DNA of 64,000 bases, from positions 1 to 64,000 of the forward strand of contig KN817661.1 of NCBI GenBank assembly GCA_000827495.1, read 5' to 3'. Made by a program: the position numbers and the translations under genes. This stretch comes from Hypholoma sublateritium FD-334 SS-4 (lineage: Eukaryota > Basidiomycota > Agaricomycetes > Agaricales > Strophariaceae). The notes beneath the pieces were generated by a model, which searched no databases, was not told where the DNA came from, and was given only the letters and a program-made list of their open reading frames with translations. Positions 11,101 to 22,985 of this stretch are shown here, one piece after another. Numbering within the stretch: position 1 is the stretch's first letter; every line of letters starts with the position of its first letter.

Positions 11101-14100
11101 ATGCCTATATCTTATACTTTATCAGCAGCCGAAATAAGTTATCTCATTTCATATCTCAGTCAAGACCCACACCTCCCACCAAATCTCTGTCAACTCTATT
11201 TACAGTTGACTTCGACTGCTCTAGCTGGACGTGGGTCGGGGGAAACTTCAGGCAACCAGGAATCAAGCTCAAGGACAGATCTATTCAGTTATTTCCAGGT
11301 ATCTTGCCTTCTCTTGATATCTTCTGCTTCATGGACTAATACTACTCTTTGTTCTGAATTAGGCTGGGCTTGCGGCGACATCTATTGCTGATCATGATGT
11401 CATCCCTAGAGGACTTGCACTCGACAGTCCAGCCACGGTACGTATGATTGTCAATTCAGTGAGACCATTGAACTAATATCTACTACTGCTCAGCCATATA
11501 GCTCAGACTTACCTAGTGCACCTACTCGTCTGGGCCAATCTCAGGCTCTCTCTAACTCCTTGGCGTTCAGTGACAGTCCGCATTGCGATACAGTGGCACA
11601 AGGGCGTGGACAAGGCCGCGGACGCGGACGAGGAAGCGGACGAGGTCGTGGTCGTGGTCGTGGTCAAGGTCGTGGTTGTGGTCGAGGACGCGGACAAGGA
11701 CGCGGAAGTGGAACTCGTGGACAATCTAGTACATCGACCAACCATAATATAGTTCGACGAGGCCCAGGCGATGGCGGAGCAGGTGGAGCAGAGAATGGTG
11801 GTCTTGTTGCTCTTCATAACTGGACACCAGACTGCGGGCGTGGAAGTATCTTCGATGGTCTTGGGGGACGCGCCATTGAATCCTCTGCTGTGGACCCTGA
11901 CATTAACCTGGATGAAGAGCTCGCCGAACTTGATGAGGAACAATCTCGTCCTATCCAGGAATCTCAGTCCTTGTCTCTTTCAGCTCAGCATCTCTTCTCC
12001 TGTCTTGTAGCTGCTTGTAAAAGTGTCCTCTCAGAGTCCAGTGATTCACACATATTTTCCTCTGCTTCGAATATTCTTGCTACTTTGAAATCTGGCGATC
12101 CTTGGCAAACATCAGTGGCCTTCAATGATAATTCAATTGCAGCTATTGCGGAACGCTGCGTACTCTCAGATACCTCAGTGTCGTGTGCTCAACTCACTCA
12201 CGCCTTGAACCTGATGCAATTCCGTATCAAGATGGAAAGGTATTTGATTATGTCTATGCTTTTATCAATTCTGACTACATGTCTATAGCATCCGCAAAAT
12301 TAATGGTGGGATAAGTGTGGCGGCAGCTATCCGTTTAGTACAGCCAGACCTCGGGATCCAAAGATCATTGCGTGTGATCCAGAGATGGATAAAAGATGGT
12401 GCTGCATACTGCATATTGGCTGCCTCAGGTGCGTTTTCACACATAGAATTTGGCATAATAGTATGTTCCAAATTCGATTATAGGCTCCATATACTTGCTT
12501 GCTATCTTAGCCTGCGCTCAAGTTAAAACGATCATCAGCAATATATCAATGACTCAAATAATTCGGCTTGGTACTTTGCTTCGCTGTCCTCCATTAAGTA
12601 TGAATCTCACATATTATCCTGCCATTCACTTATATCTAAACTTCTAGATGTCAAAGAAGGTCGTCTTATTGCGGAATATGTCATTCCAGCAGTAAACAAG
12701 CTGCAACTACAATTTAGTATCAAATTCACAAATATCTTTGCATACCACCTTCTCTTAGAATATCATCATCCGATGTACATCCTTTCTAACGACATTGTTA
12801 GTTCCGATAAGTTATTCGACTCGATCGCCTTTAAGTTTGTTCTATTTCACTTTCTTAATTCCTACTTGACTAATGTCAGTATTCACAAACAGTTGCTTCA
12901 TCAAGCCCCGGGACTGGATTACGTGGAAAGTATGTCAACCTCAGGTATCGCCAACACAGCTCATTTTGGATCATGAAATCAATTGTGCTGTTTTATCTGG
13001 CCCTGTCTGGTATCCTCCTCTTCCTGTATCTTCTCCCACCTGCTGTTCTCTATCGCCTTTACCTGCTTCTTCTCCACTTCTCCACCCATCCTCTCCTACA
13101 CAGCTTGGCTCGCCCCTTTTTCTTTTTGAGGATGATATTCTTCTGGAAAAACAAATGCTACCTGCGTCACCACTGCTTAGTGATATATATATCATAAATA
13201 CTAATTTTGACATGGATTTACCAGATAATCTCTCACCGCCAATCTCATTCCGGGCAAGTCACGAAGATAAATACCAGTTCACTGAGGAACAACGTCTCCT
13301 AGCAAAAGATGCGATCATTCCTACATCTCTTGCAGATTTCGAGAATAAAGTATGTAATGATCTTTTTAAATTCCTTGGTACAAGTTATATTTATCATGAA
13401 ATCATTCCAAGCTTTCAAAACAGCTTGAATCAGGAAAAAGGGAAAGTCGTTTAGATTTGATTCGAATCAAATCTGCATTACTCAACGGGTTAGTTTGATC
13501 TTCTCTACAACAATGTTATTTGACTGTTGAACAGGAAACCACTCCAAATAAATGATAAATATGGCAAAATGCTGATTATCGTTGATCCTACAATGCCTCA
13601 AGACATTCGGCGTACATTAGTGGATAGACTCGCCACAGCCTGTTCCCCAAATCTCCGGTATACTGACACTCAAGCAGATGGCTTTCAAAATGTATTCTCT
13701 GCTGTTCACTACACGCATTACAACAGATATAGCGTTCAGGTACGATTTTTCTAGTGCCAAATGGGCGTATTCTAAAACCATTATAATTAGGGCGACAATG
13801 CAGATGTCAATGAAGAACCTGCCGCTTTCCAAAGAGCTGGACTCAAACGCAAAATTAACTCATGTCAAGCATTACCTCGCGCCTCAAAGGAACTAGAAGC
13901 ATCGCCAGCTCAATATAATAATGTCTGTCACATCCTTGAAGATGTCCTTAACTGGCAGTCCCACGAAGTTTGTGGTTTTCATCGTATCTCATTTTTAAAA
14001 ACTTACTATTTCTATTTATTAGCTTCAAGTCCTTCTACCTGACGTATACAATTCCCTCAGGGAGTTTGTTGAACAACTACCCGGAAATGACTACAACGCA

Positions 14101-14451
14101 GCGCATCCCTTCGCTGGCTTTGTGATAAATCTGAATGTAACGACACGTGTTCACCGAGATCGGAACGACAAAGATATCTGCCTTGTTATTCCCATATCTA
14201 ACTGCTCAGGTGGTGCTCTGATTTTATATGAACTTGGTCTGGTTCTGGAGCTTGAAAATGGCGATGGGACAATTTTTAGGTCTCCAAGAATCACACATTT
14301 CAATGAACATTTTGTTGGCTTACGTGGATCTCTCGTATTCCACACAGACATCGCCTCCGACACTTGGACCATGGGACGACGCAGAGATGATGGATCAGCA
14401 CCTATTCCCAATAATGGCTGGAGCAACAATAAATATTTCCGGAAAATGTAA
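11101..14451 (+). CDS. TET/JBP-family 2-oxoglutarate/Fe(II) dioxygenase with long N-terminal extension
   Basis: Eleven exons join in phase to 934 residues: 11101-11298, 11363-11437, 11494-12239, 12289-12428, 12484-12597, 12648-12834, 12893-13349, 13412-13488, 13535-13739, 13791-13967 and 14023-14451. Residues about 129-166 are an Arg-Gly-rich tract. Residues about 300-500 form an unrecognised conserved-looking region (SIRKINGG, VIQRWIKDG, EYVIPAVNKL). The C-terminus is the catalytic core of fungal TET/JBP proteins: FVINLNVTTRVHRD gives the HxD iron ligands (about H836, D838), THFNEHF supplies the distal His (about H884), and GLRGSLVFH carries the 2-oxoglutarate-binding Arg (about R893). Relatives oxidise methylated or normal pyrimidines in DNA. 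All ligands are present, so activity is plausible. In basidiomycetes this family is linked to transposons, which fits the surroundings. The start codon is the first in phase with exon 2. Confidence 0.8.
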
Positions 14452-16806
14452 TTTCAAATTGTTCAAGAATGAATGGGTCTCAATTACACAGTTCGTAGTT
14501 CTTGATAGAGAGAAATAGATGTCAGATGTTGTGTTGGTGCGTACAGAAATGCCACAGATGCAGCCCCAGCAAGCCTGCCTCGCACATCTTCCTAAACTCA
14601 ACCCTCGCTGCCCACAGATGCCATCGCACATTCACTCTGCGCCGCTCCGGCGTTGTCAAATCGTGAATCGCGGTCGCGGCGCCGTAATTGCTGGCTGAGG
14701 TAGTTACGCGGGGGCAGGCAGGTGATTCTTATGCGCGGCGGAATCGAAGCGTGCGGATGGCGAGTGTGGGTGATCGGCAGAGCGACGACGGAGATGGAAC
14801 AGCGCAGCTATCTGCGTGGATTGTCCACGACGCGTACAAGGGCACGGGCCGCGCGTCTTTCTTCTTTCTCAGAGCGCAGCCGGGCGACATGCTTGGGATC
14901 AGCAAGACGCGCAGAACATCGGGCATGCGAGCGCCTGTGGTCAGACACGATATCATGTGAGTACACTTTGCTTTCGCAGAGCACACCGTGTGCTTACATG
15001 GCTGAAGAACAGCCGTCCGTCGGAGGTGCGGCGCGTCCTCGTCGACAGAACCACTCGCCGTTCTCTGCGCTCCAGACGATGTCCCCTGGATCAGGAGGGC
15101 TCTCCGCGCGCTGCATGGAGCTGGGCAATGGCGGACGGTCAGCGTCTGCGATCAGAGACGGAGTGAGTACATTACGAACATCAGAGGCACGCTGCGTACT
15201 TACACGGTTGAAGCAGAGCGCGTTCGTCGGCATCCCCATCGTCGACACCCGCGCGCAGACTGCAGCGCCAAGGAGCGGCAGCGGCGATGCTTCATGTGGA
15301 CAGATAGGCGGGCAAGGAATGGAGGCCGGGAATGCTCGCGCAGGCGCCTGTGCGTCGAGCACGGAAAGTTCGAGGGCACCCTGGTGCTCGAAGGCGCGCC
15401 GAATTGGAACCGGGGGCAAGCGTAGTCTATGGCGGGGTGGAGGCGTCAGGGAGTGAGTCGGTCGTGGCAGTGGTGGAGGCGGCACGCCCTCGGGGAAGGA
15501 CTCCGGGGGAAAGCGGGGCGGAGGAGAGCGGAGGGTTGCTGCAGCGGCAGTTCTAGTCGGCAGCAAAGGTCTGTGGGCATCACCGGTGACGGTGCGTGAG
15601 GGCGGAAGCATAGCACAGGCAGCCGCAGCAAGGGATGGAGCAGCGAGCAGGGGTCCTGCGCTCACATGGATGCCTGAGTCCGGGTCCTCAGACCGTTCGG
15701 TGTGACGGAGGCGGGGATGGAGGAGACGGCGACGGCGAGGGTAGACAGTGCAGAGGAGTCCGACGTCCGTGGCATGGGTCGGAGCGGTGGGTAGGGGATG
15801 CCGGCACTTGCACGCGCCCGATGAACTCAGTCCATCCGAGTCTACGGAGCCGTCTGCGCTGGTGCAGGCGGCGATGGAAGCGGCGGCGACGGCAGCATGT
15901 ACACGTGCATGCATTCTCTTCTTTGTCCAGCGGCGGGTCAGGCTTCAAATTTCAAAGCTTCAAGCTTCAAGGGCGTGCGCATAAGGCGGCGAGCAGACGA
16001 GCCGCGAAAGTGAGGACGGCCGGGTGCGGGGCGAGAGCGTGACAGGGAAGCAGTGAGAAATCTGTGAAATGTGTTTCCCAAGCAGATTCTCTGAGCCCGG
16101 AGCCGGCGGGGGAACGCGTCGCGCGTGAATATCATGTGAATATATTTTAAACTCCACAGCAACGTGAACAAAGCTCGATGTAGACTTCGAAGTCACCCCG
16201 TATAATAGTAATATCGTCGGACGCCGACGCCCTCCTCCACGACGTAGCCCCTCTCGCCACCGCTCCTTGTTGCCACCTATCCCCTGCCCGCTGCCGCACT
16301 GCCAAAGCTACCCGCGCCACACGTATCTCCGCCGTCGAAGCCGCCGCATGCCACCGATGACGCCCACAGTCTGTGTAGCGCCAGACGGGGTGTTACCACA
16401 CGGCTGCGTGTCAGCACGGGCAGGAACACAGCAGCAGAGGCATGCACCTGCGCCCTTCAGCCGCGCCTCAACCGCACTCGTTCTCTCCGCCATACGCCCG
16501 CGATGTCGACGTGCACGCGAGCTGGTATTCGACGTCTATGCGAGGACGACGCCCCACCGGACCACAACGGCCCTTCAGCGCGGGGTGGAACGCTGCGAGC
16601 AGAGGCACGTACGCATCTGCGTGGTGCCGCCGCGCCGCCGCCATGCGCATCCTCACCCCCTTCTGCGCCTCACGTAGATCATCGACACGCTGCATAAAGA
16701 CAGCCTGCGTGTGAGTTATCAGCTCCCTTGTGCCCGTCATGCATCTGACTGTATTATTGCGTTACCTTTTCAGATTTGTGTATACCTCAACACTTCCATG
16801 GCCTCT
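14452..16806. other. GC-rich stretch without a recognised gene
   Basis: Open frames as long as 306 codons (minus, 14994-15914) exist on both strands. They are Pro/Arg/Ala-rich, overlap each other in several frames and match no family I recognise. They are best explained by GC content. The tract leads directly into the broken HSP90 copy. Confidence 0.45.
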
Positions 16807-17430
16807 CCAACAAGAGCTTGACCAACGACTGGGAAGACCACCTTGCTGTAAAGCATTCCTCCGCTGAGGGACAACTTGAATTCAAAGCCATCCTGTCCAA
16901 CCTCAAGCAGTACGTAATCATCTAGTCGTATTTAGACGGCATATTTATTTCTCCTCCAGTGCTCCCTTCGATCTCTTCGAATTTAAGAAGTGCAACCTAT
17001 GTTCGCTGCGTCTTCATCATGATTGCGAAGATCTCATTCCCGAGTACCTCAACTTCGTGAAGGGAATCGTCAACTCCGAAGACCTTCTTCTCAACATCTC
17101 CCGTGAGACCCTCCAATAAAACAAGGTCCTCAAGGTCGTCCTCAAGAACTTGGCCAAGAAGACTCTGGACATCCTCAATGAGATTGCTGAAGACAAGGAT
17201 AACTTCGCCAAATTCTGCGAGGCGCGCGGCAAGAACATCAAGCTCGGTATCCACGAAGACGCGTGAAACCGCGGCAAAGTTGCTGAGTTCCTCTGCTTAT
17301 TCTCAACCAAGGAGCAAACTTCCTTGAAGGGTACGTCTGGTCACTGGATGTTACCGAATAAAGCTAACTTCGATATCAGATTACAAGACTCGCATGCCCG
17401 AGCTTCAGAAGAGCGCTTACTACCTTACCG
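16807..17430 (+). pseudogene. Broken HSP90 (HSP82-type) fragment with retained introns
   Basis: Translated pieces follow HSP90 in order: [80 protein letters not shown] and YKTRMPELQKSAYYLT. This is the middle domain of the chaperone; the ATPase domain and the dimerisation domain are absent. Two introns are kept (about 16912-16959 and 17331-17380), so the copy arose from DNA and not from mRNA. Damage includes a TAA stop at 17117-17119 where the family has Gln, a TGA stop after HEDA near 17264, and a frame change just before CEDL. It is non-functional. Confidence 0.88.
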
Positions 17431-18384
17431 CGGCTTGCACACGTGGCGACGGCCATAACATGCGACGCCGCCATTGGTTGCCAGCCTCTACCGCCGCTGC
17501 ATCGCGCTTTCCCCAGGCCTTGGCTGGCCGCTGGTCCCAATGCGCGCTGTCGTCCTGCCTACGCAAGCTGCAATGCCCGGGGAAGTGCTATTTCGTCCCG
17601 CGCTGACATTCCACAACTCGGCTCGGCCGCAACTGCCAGCTCGCGCGAACACCATTATCCCCTGCAGCGCCGTACCTGCACTCCGCACCACCGCTCTAGC
17701 ATTTATGCGAGTCGCGCGGACACCGCGGATATACGCTGGGGCACTGGAACGGTATAGAATGGCGTGTCGCGGCTTTGAGTGGGGGCTCACGGTTCCTTTC
17801 GCAGACCAGTTGTGGGAAAGGTTGACTGCTCTTGAAGATGCTGCGATTCACGATGGAAAGCCCCTTCCCGTGCGCATGGCAGAGCACGTTCAAACTTCAC
17901 ACCGCCATGATCCGGACATCTACACTGCGTATATCTGTTTCTTCCTTTCCACGAACTGCCAATATTAATGTCTCTTCCTACCCCAGAACAGACACTGTCA
18001 GCCATGCAATAGCCCAACTGCGTGCGTTTGCGAAGCACTTACTGAATCAAGTACGCACACCGCTCCCAAAGCCCGTGTTCCACGCGACATGCACGTCGCT
18101 CGTCGGCGCGCGGCTGCTCATGCGCATGGTGGGTGCTACTAAGGTACCGGACGACCACGTCTCGCCGCTCATCGTGTTCCGCCACATTGCCCCGTGTACT
18201 TCGCGCGCAAGGCGGCTATTGGATACGTAACCTGGTTCTGCAAGGCGTATTAATGAGCACTGAGGCAGTGGAGGTGCGCCCGTTGAAGACTACAGAGGCA
18301 GAGACGCTGCCGGTCATGGTGTGGATTGAGATGCTCGCGACCCGGGAGGCTGAGCGCAAGGCGCATCCGGCTGTGGATGAGGTC
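17431..18384 (+). other. Unrecognised open frames after the HSP90 fragment
   Basis: Frames at 17474-17968 and 17832-18230, and a later one ending at 18429, contain protein-like segments (WGLTVPFADQLWERL, AQLRAFAKHLLNQV). They cannot be joined into a convincing gene and I do not recognise a family. They may be remnants of another captured gene. Confidence 0.3.
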
Positions 18385-18995
18385 GGTGAAGCATACCAGA
18401 ACTGCTATGCATTATATTCAACCATGTAGCCTGAGAATCATAATACATCTTTTTGTTGCCTGATGCAGCTTAACCAAACTTAATAAAGGCATATGCATGA
18501 TACCGCACCGAGCTATCCTACCTTGTTTTTGCTGATCATTAATATGGTGACCAGATGTTTACTTGTTATGCTCTGACACATGTAAATCAGGTTTATTATG
18601 GCAGTATATCCAACTTGCCTTGCATATGTTCAGGGATCCTGCCTGAAAGTAACGATAAATTCAATAAACATTGTTTTGTTTCCTGGTACAGACTGACTAG
18701 AGCTTATAGATGCCGCATATCCAATGTTGTGCAACCTTATCACACTTTATTTTCGCTAATCCTCAATCTGGCGACTAGATTATCTCCTATTGCGCACTAC
18801 CATATACAAATCATCTTTCCTACTAAAGCGTACCAGAGCTGCCATGCATATGCTGAGCTATGTGGCCTGAAAGTGATGATACATCTTTTTGCGGCCTGAT
18901 GCATGCTGATTACACCTAACAAAGGCATATGCTTAATACCACACCAACCTCTCATGCCTTATTTCTGCCAATATCCAATGTGGTGACCTGACTCA
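18385..18995. repeat. Degenerate tandem repeat, three diverged copies
   Basis: A unit of roughly 130-200 bp is repeated. Landmarks in order are TACCAGA-CTGC-ATGCAT, GCCTGA, a stretch like GATACATCTTTTTG, CCTGATGCA, AAAGGCATATGC, and GGTGACC or GGCGACT. Copies lie near 18385-18560, 18590-18785 (most diverged) and 18820-18995. The first copy overlaps the end of an open frame, so it is unlikely to be coding. Origin unknown. Confidence 0.5.
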
Positions 18996-19191
18996 CGCCT
19001 GTATTATTCTGTTATGTAGATGTCATGTTTACTGTGACAACATATCAGAGTCGACAAGACCGTCATGTCTGATATGCTAAAGGAGATTTTTGCGACATCA
19101 TCATAGCGAACACAAAAGCCTTCACGGATGCGACGGTCTTCCAAACGTGTAAGCAGCAAAGGAATAGTCATTTCTAAATTCTATTAGTACT

Positions 19192-20426
19192 CACCGTGTT
19201 GGCGCCGGCTGCGTACACGGCACCCGCACTCCACAGAACCAAATCCTCGTATTCCTAGGGTGAAAAACGTGGGTCCGCCATTTCAAGCAAGCGTGATGTA
19301 AACGATGGCTTAAATTTACCCAGAGCCTGTAGCGGAGAACACTCAGTCTGAATCTCCACGAATTTCAACTTTATGAATATCACCATCTGCTTTTTTACCC
19401 AGTCATGAGGCTCGAGAGACTGAGTATACAGCTGATCTCCCCATGCTTTTGCCTGCCTCTTGAAACCGGCACCGGGGGAACCAGCTAGGAATATGTTGCA
19501 CTGGATGGCGAATTTTTAGCTTATGTGTAGATCACCTAAACCGACCGAACGGGACATACAGAGGGGAATTGAGTCGACCAGCCATTTCCCAGGTGTCCCA
19601 GCAAGCGAACCAACCCGCATAGACTCTTCAGCGAGGGCGAAAAAGTGGTCGTTCTTATCTGTCACTGGGTATCCGTATGCTACGTTCATCGTGACAGCTG
19701 CAGCATTTCTAGGAGACTAATCAACTTTCTAGCACCGTATGATAATTAACATCATGAACTTGCCGCCGCAGATGCTCAAATAGGCCCGCAGGATCTTCAT
19801 CAATATCTGCGATGAGTATCTTTGCCTGCCGTTCCAGTGTACGCCAGTGGTTCTGCGACGCGACTGCATTAAAATCATGATGTAGGAGCCGCCGATATAT
19901 TTTGAATCTCTCGTTGTGTGATCTTTATCGAACGACGTATTTGAGAAAAACGCTCTGGAATGCGAGAATGGCTCACATATAAAACATGCTTTTCTCCCGC
20001 TTCATCAACTTAGCCATGGAAGGGAACGGCCTGTCGGAGTAAATGACTGATCTCCGCACAAGCAGATCTTCCGCGACTTTAGGGGAGTTGAGTACAACCA
20101 TACGTCTCCCCAACACATGGAACGATATCAACCCATGGTGTCCTAAAGAACAAGAACAGATCCAAAATGATAATATTAGAAAAAAATAGGCGTAAGACAG
20201 GGTAGGTATATCTACCATATTTCATTCCCCACTGCGCATAAGTTTTCCAGAACTCGGATTTCGGATGCTCAAGAGCAATGCCAATCAGGGGAAAACCTTT
20301 GGGGCCTGGAGGATAGTTCCTCCGACGGCGACAGTGAAATAAGGAGACAGAAAGGCAGAGAACCAAAGCCACAACAACAATCGCAGCTTGAGGCACTCGG
20401 TCGAGTGCATGTGGCTGCAGTATCAT
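19192..20426 (-). pseudogene. Cytochrome P450, truncated before the heme-binding region
   Basis: Read on the minus strand, the sequence begins MILQPHALDR with a membrane anchor, a basic RRRR stop-transfer and the proline-rich hinge YPPGPKGFPLIG. It continues through the usual order of basidiomycete P450s: AEDLLVRRSVIYSDRP, ERFKIYRRLLHH, VAYGYPVTDKNDHFF, FPGAGFKRQAKAWGD and PSFTSRLLE, ending in the I-helix (YEDLVLWSAGAVYAAGANT). An in-frame TAG lies at 19255-19257 just before the I-helix. Sequence after about 19192 is unrelated, so the K-helix ExxR motif and the Cys heme ligand are missing. It cannot bind heme and must be inactive. Exons are separated by short introns, so it is an unprocessed copy. 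Confidence 0.85.
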
Positions 20427-20588
20427 TGTAGGCTGCTTGTGGGGAGCTTTGGAGAAACTTGAACAAGTTCGCCTATATATAATTGTTACAATTTACATAA
20501 GGCCTAGCTACTGCACAAGTTGCCTGTTAACGGGTTTCATTTCGAACATCTTTAGAAATCCATTGGCAGTGGGTCCTTGGTGGGTCCA

Positions 20589-22627
20589 CATCAGGAAAAC
20601 GGTAGGTTACACTTTGGCAACTTCAACTTTGAGGTCAGCACTTTGAATAACTTTCACTTTCGCAAGACAACTTTGACTAACTTTAACTTTGGGAAAACCT
20701 CTATTACTTTGTAAGGGTACTTTGTACATAACTTTAGAGCGAATAGATACTTTACCGACTTTCACATCTTTCCAGAATTGAAGGTATCAAGCAAGTGTCA
20801 AGTCGATATCAAGCAGTGGCAAGTATCAAGAGCATCAAGTAACAATTATTCTACTAAATACTGAGTAGAAAGGCACGCACTTGTAACCCCTTCTCAAGAA
20901 CACTGTTACGCTGACCGTGACCCCTCCCGCGGTGATGTCTAGCAGAGCTTCCTGCGTAACTGGGCCCACTTTCACTGCCGGTGGGTGATGTTGAGCAGGA
21001 GATGTGCAGAAATGGGTTGTACAGACGCAGTCAGTGAGCTCAATGAGGGCGTTGGGGTAGCGGTATGGTGACAGTGTGCAGTTGATCTTGATTCTTCAAG
21101 TTACAGTTCTGCGGCATAGTACCTGACTGGTCTTAAATGTACTAAAGAGAAGTTGGTAGGAGACGCCGGCACCACCAAGCATTCCCGACATCGGACAGAT
21201 CAAGGACGGACTTAGGAGAATATTCAATATTGTGCAAAAATTCGCGGGCACGTGATGTGATGTACGTAACTCCGCACGCGCCCGACAATTTTCTTATCTG
21301 ATCTCGCCTCGCTCTCTTGCTTCCGACAACCATTGCCGTTGCAAGTACTTTTCCAAACCTTTCGTCCAACTTTCTTGCTAATGTTCTTGATTCTCTGTAG
21401 GTTTGTGATGGCGTGCAAGATCGACTAACATCTATCGCATGAACGCGGCGGCGTCGCTGACGGAAAGGTGCTTGCGCGCGCGGCGCTGCACGGCGCGGGC
21501 GAGCCATGCGCCCACCCTCGTACGTGCCCCCTCGTTGTGTGTGCCTGCGATGTTGCTGACGGTTCTCGGCGATGACAGGGCGCGCCTCAGTGCTGTGAAC
21601 AGTAAGCCCATATTTCATGACGATTACACGCCACACTCACCGGATACACGCCCCAGATGACGCGCTCCTGTATGGACGCCGCACCAGCTCGCTGCGCGCC
21701 GACGCAGTCAGAGTATCCAGCAGGCGCCGAACACGTCTGAGATGGAGAATGGTAGGTTGTATTCAACTAACTCCCCTGTCGCTCTCTGTAACTCACACCA
21801 TGGCAGTGCCGCAAACCGTTCAGCTGCAGCCCCGTGCGCGACTCCCGGGGACCGGCACCAGTCCCACAGTCATTATAGATGTACTTCCTCGACGTCGACT
21901 TCGCGGGGGCTGAGAACTGGTGCGTAACTCGCCCTCCCACTGCTTTCACAAATCTACTTACTGACTAATTGATGTGCAGTCTGCAGATGAAAAGCACGCG
22001 CAGTAGTGGGTACGTGCATTGCACGCAAGGTGAAGTAGATTCAGTTCTTCATGAGTGCGTACTGCCCAACTGTATTTTAGGCAGACGACAGCCTCATCCG
22101 CTGCCAATGCTGCTCTCTGCCTTCTCGTGAGTGATATCCGCCCCTGGATCATGATTGTCTAACCGGTGCTGACGGCGTCGCAGCGCTGAGCGACGTCGCT
22201 GCAGTGCCCGACCATAAACAGTTCGGGGAGCCGTTAGCTGTGGGTGACGTTTAAATTGTAGCGGAGAGTATGCAGTGACAAGTCCATAGTACTATTGTAC
22301 TAGTTATAAACCATCTAATTAATCAAATCATGATTGTATTCAAATTTCGCGCCGATGAGACCTGTTTCCAGAATGAAAGTGTGACTGAAAGTGCATTCAA
22401 AGATGAATGAAGATGATACGTCAAAGTCAAAGATGTCATACAAAGCCAAAGTATACTTCTTTGAAAGTGTTGCGACACCTTTGAAAGGAGTCTAAAGTTG
22501 GTCGGCATCTTTCAAAGACTATGTACCTTACTTTCCAAAGTTGCCTATACTTTCACTACTTTCGCTACTTTACGCCTTTGGAAAGTAGCCAAAGTTACTC
22601 AAAGTTGGACCTGCCGTTTTCCTGATG
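20589..22627. mobile_element. 2.04-kb non-autonomous DNA element with terminal inverted repeats
   Basis: The left end (20589-20615) and the reverse complement of the right end (22601-22627) agree at 23 of 27 positions and both begin CATCAGGAAAACGG. Inside each end lies a dense series of ACTTTG/CAAAGT words (20610-20720 and 22380-22605), inverted relative to each other, which look like subterminal transposase-binding repeats. The internal 1.5 kb has no recognisable transposase, so movement would need an enzyme from elsewhere. A clear target-site duplication was not found; at most a 2-bp CA flanks the ends. The element lies between the P450 remnant and the OPT gene. Superfamily is unresolved; subterminal repeats suggest CACTA-like or hAT-like. 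Confidence 0.75.
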
Positions 22628-22985
22628 CAGGTGCCGAGTTGGTACCGAGTGCTGTGTGCTGTGTGCGTTGATGGCCGAACACCCACTGACTCGGAGTTCC
22701 AGACGCGCAACGGCCGCGCGCTCTTCTTTTGCACATATTGTACTATAAACTTATCATAATAACACGCGAGAGAGTGCAAATAGTGCAATGCACCGCCAGA
22801 ATGGATCACACCAGAGACACTACCGCCCGTATAGAAGTTTCCGTGATGTATATATTCATGGATGCGTGCTATTATACAGGTAACTACAGAACAAATCCTA
22901 TCGGAAGTGTGCATAGAGTGGAGGGAGGAGGAGGTTCCGCAGCGCTGCACACATATAGAGCGGCGCGCTATTAAAGAGAGGGTAT

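Noticed and set aside
14994..15914. 306-codon minus-strand open frame.
   Set aside because: Pro/Ala/Arg-rich, overlapped by frames on the other strand, no domain; explained by high GC content.
20560..22640. Target-site duplication for the 2-kb element.
   Set aside because: Flanks share at most two bases (CA), which is not significant.
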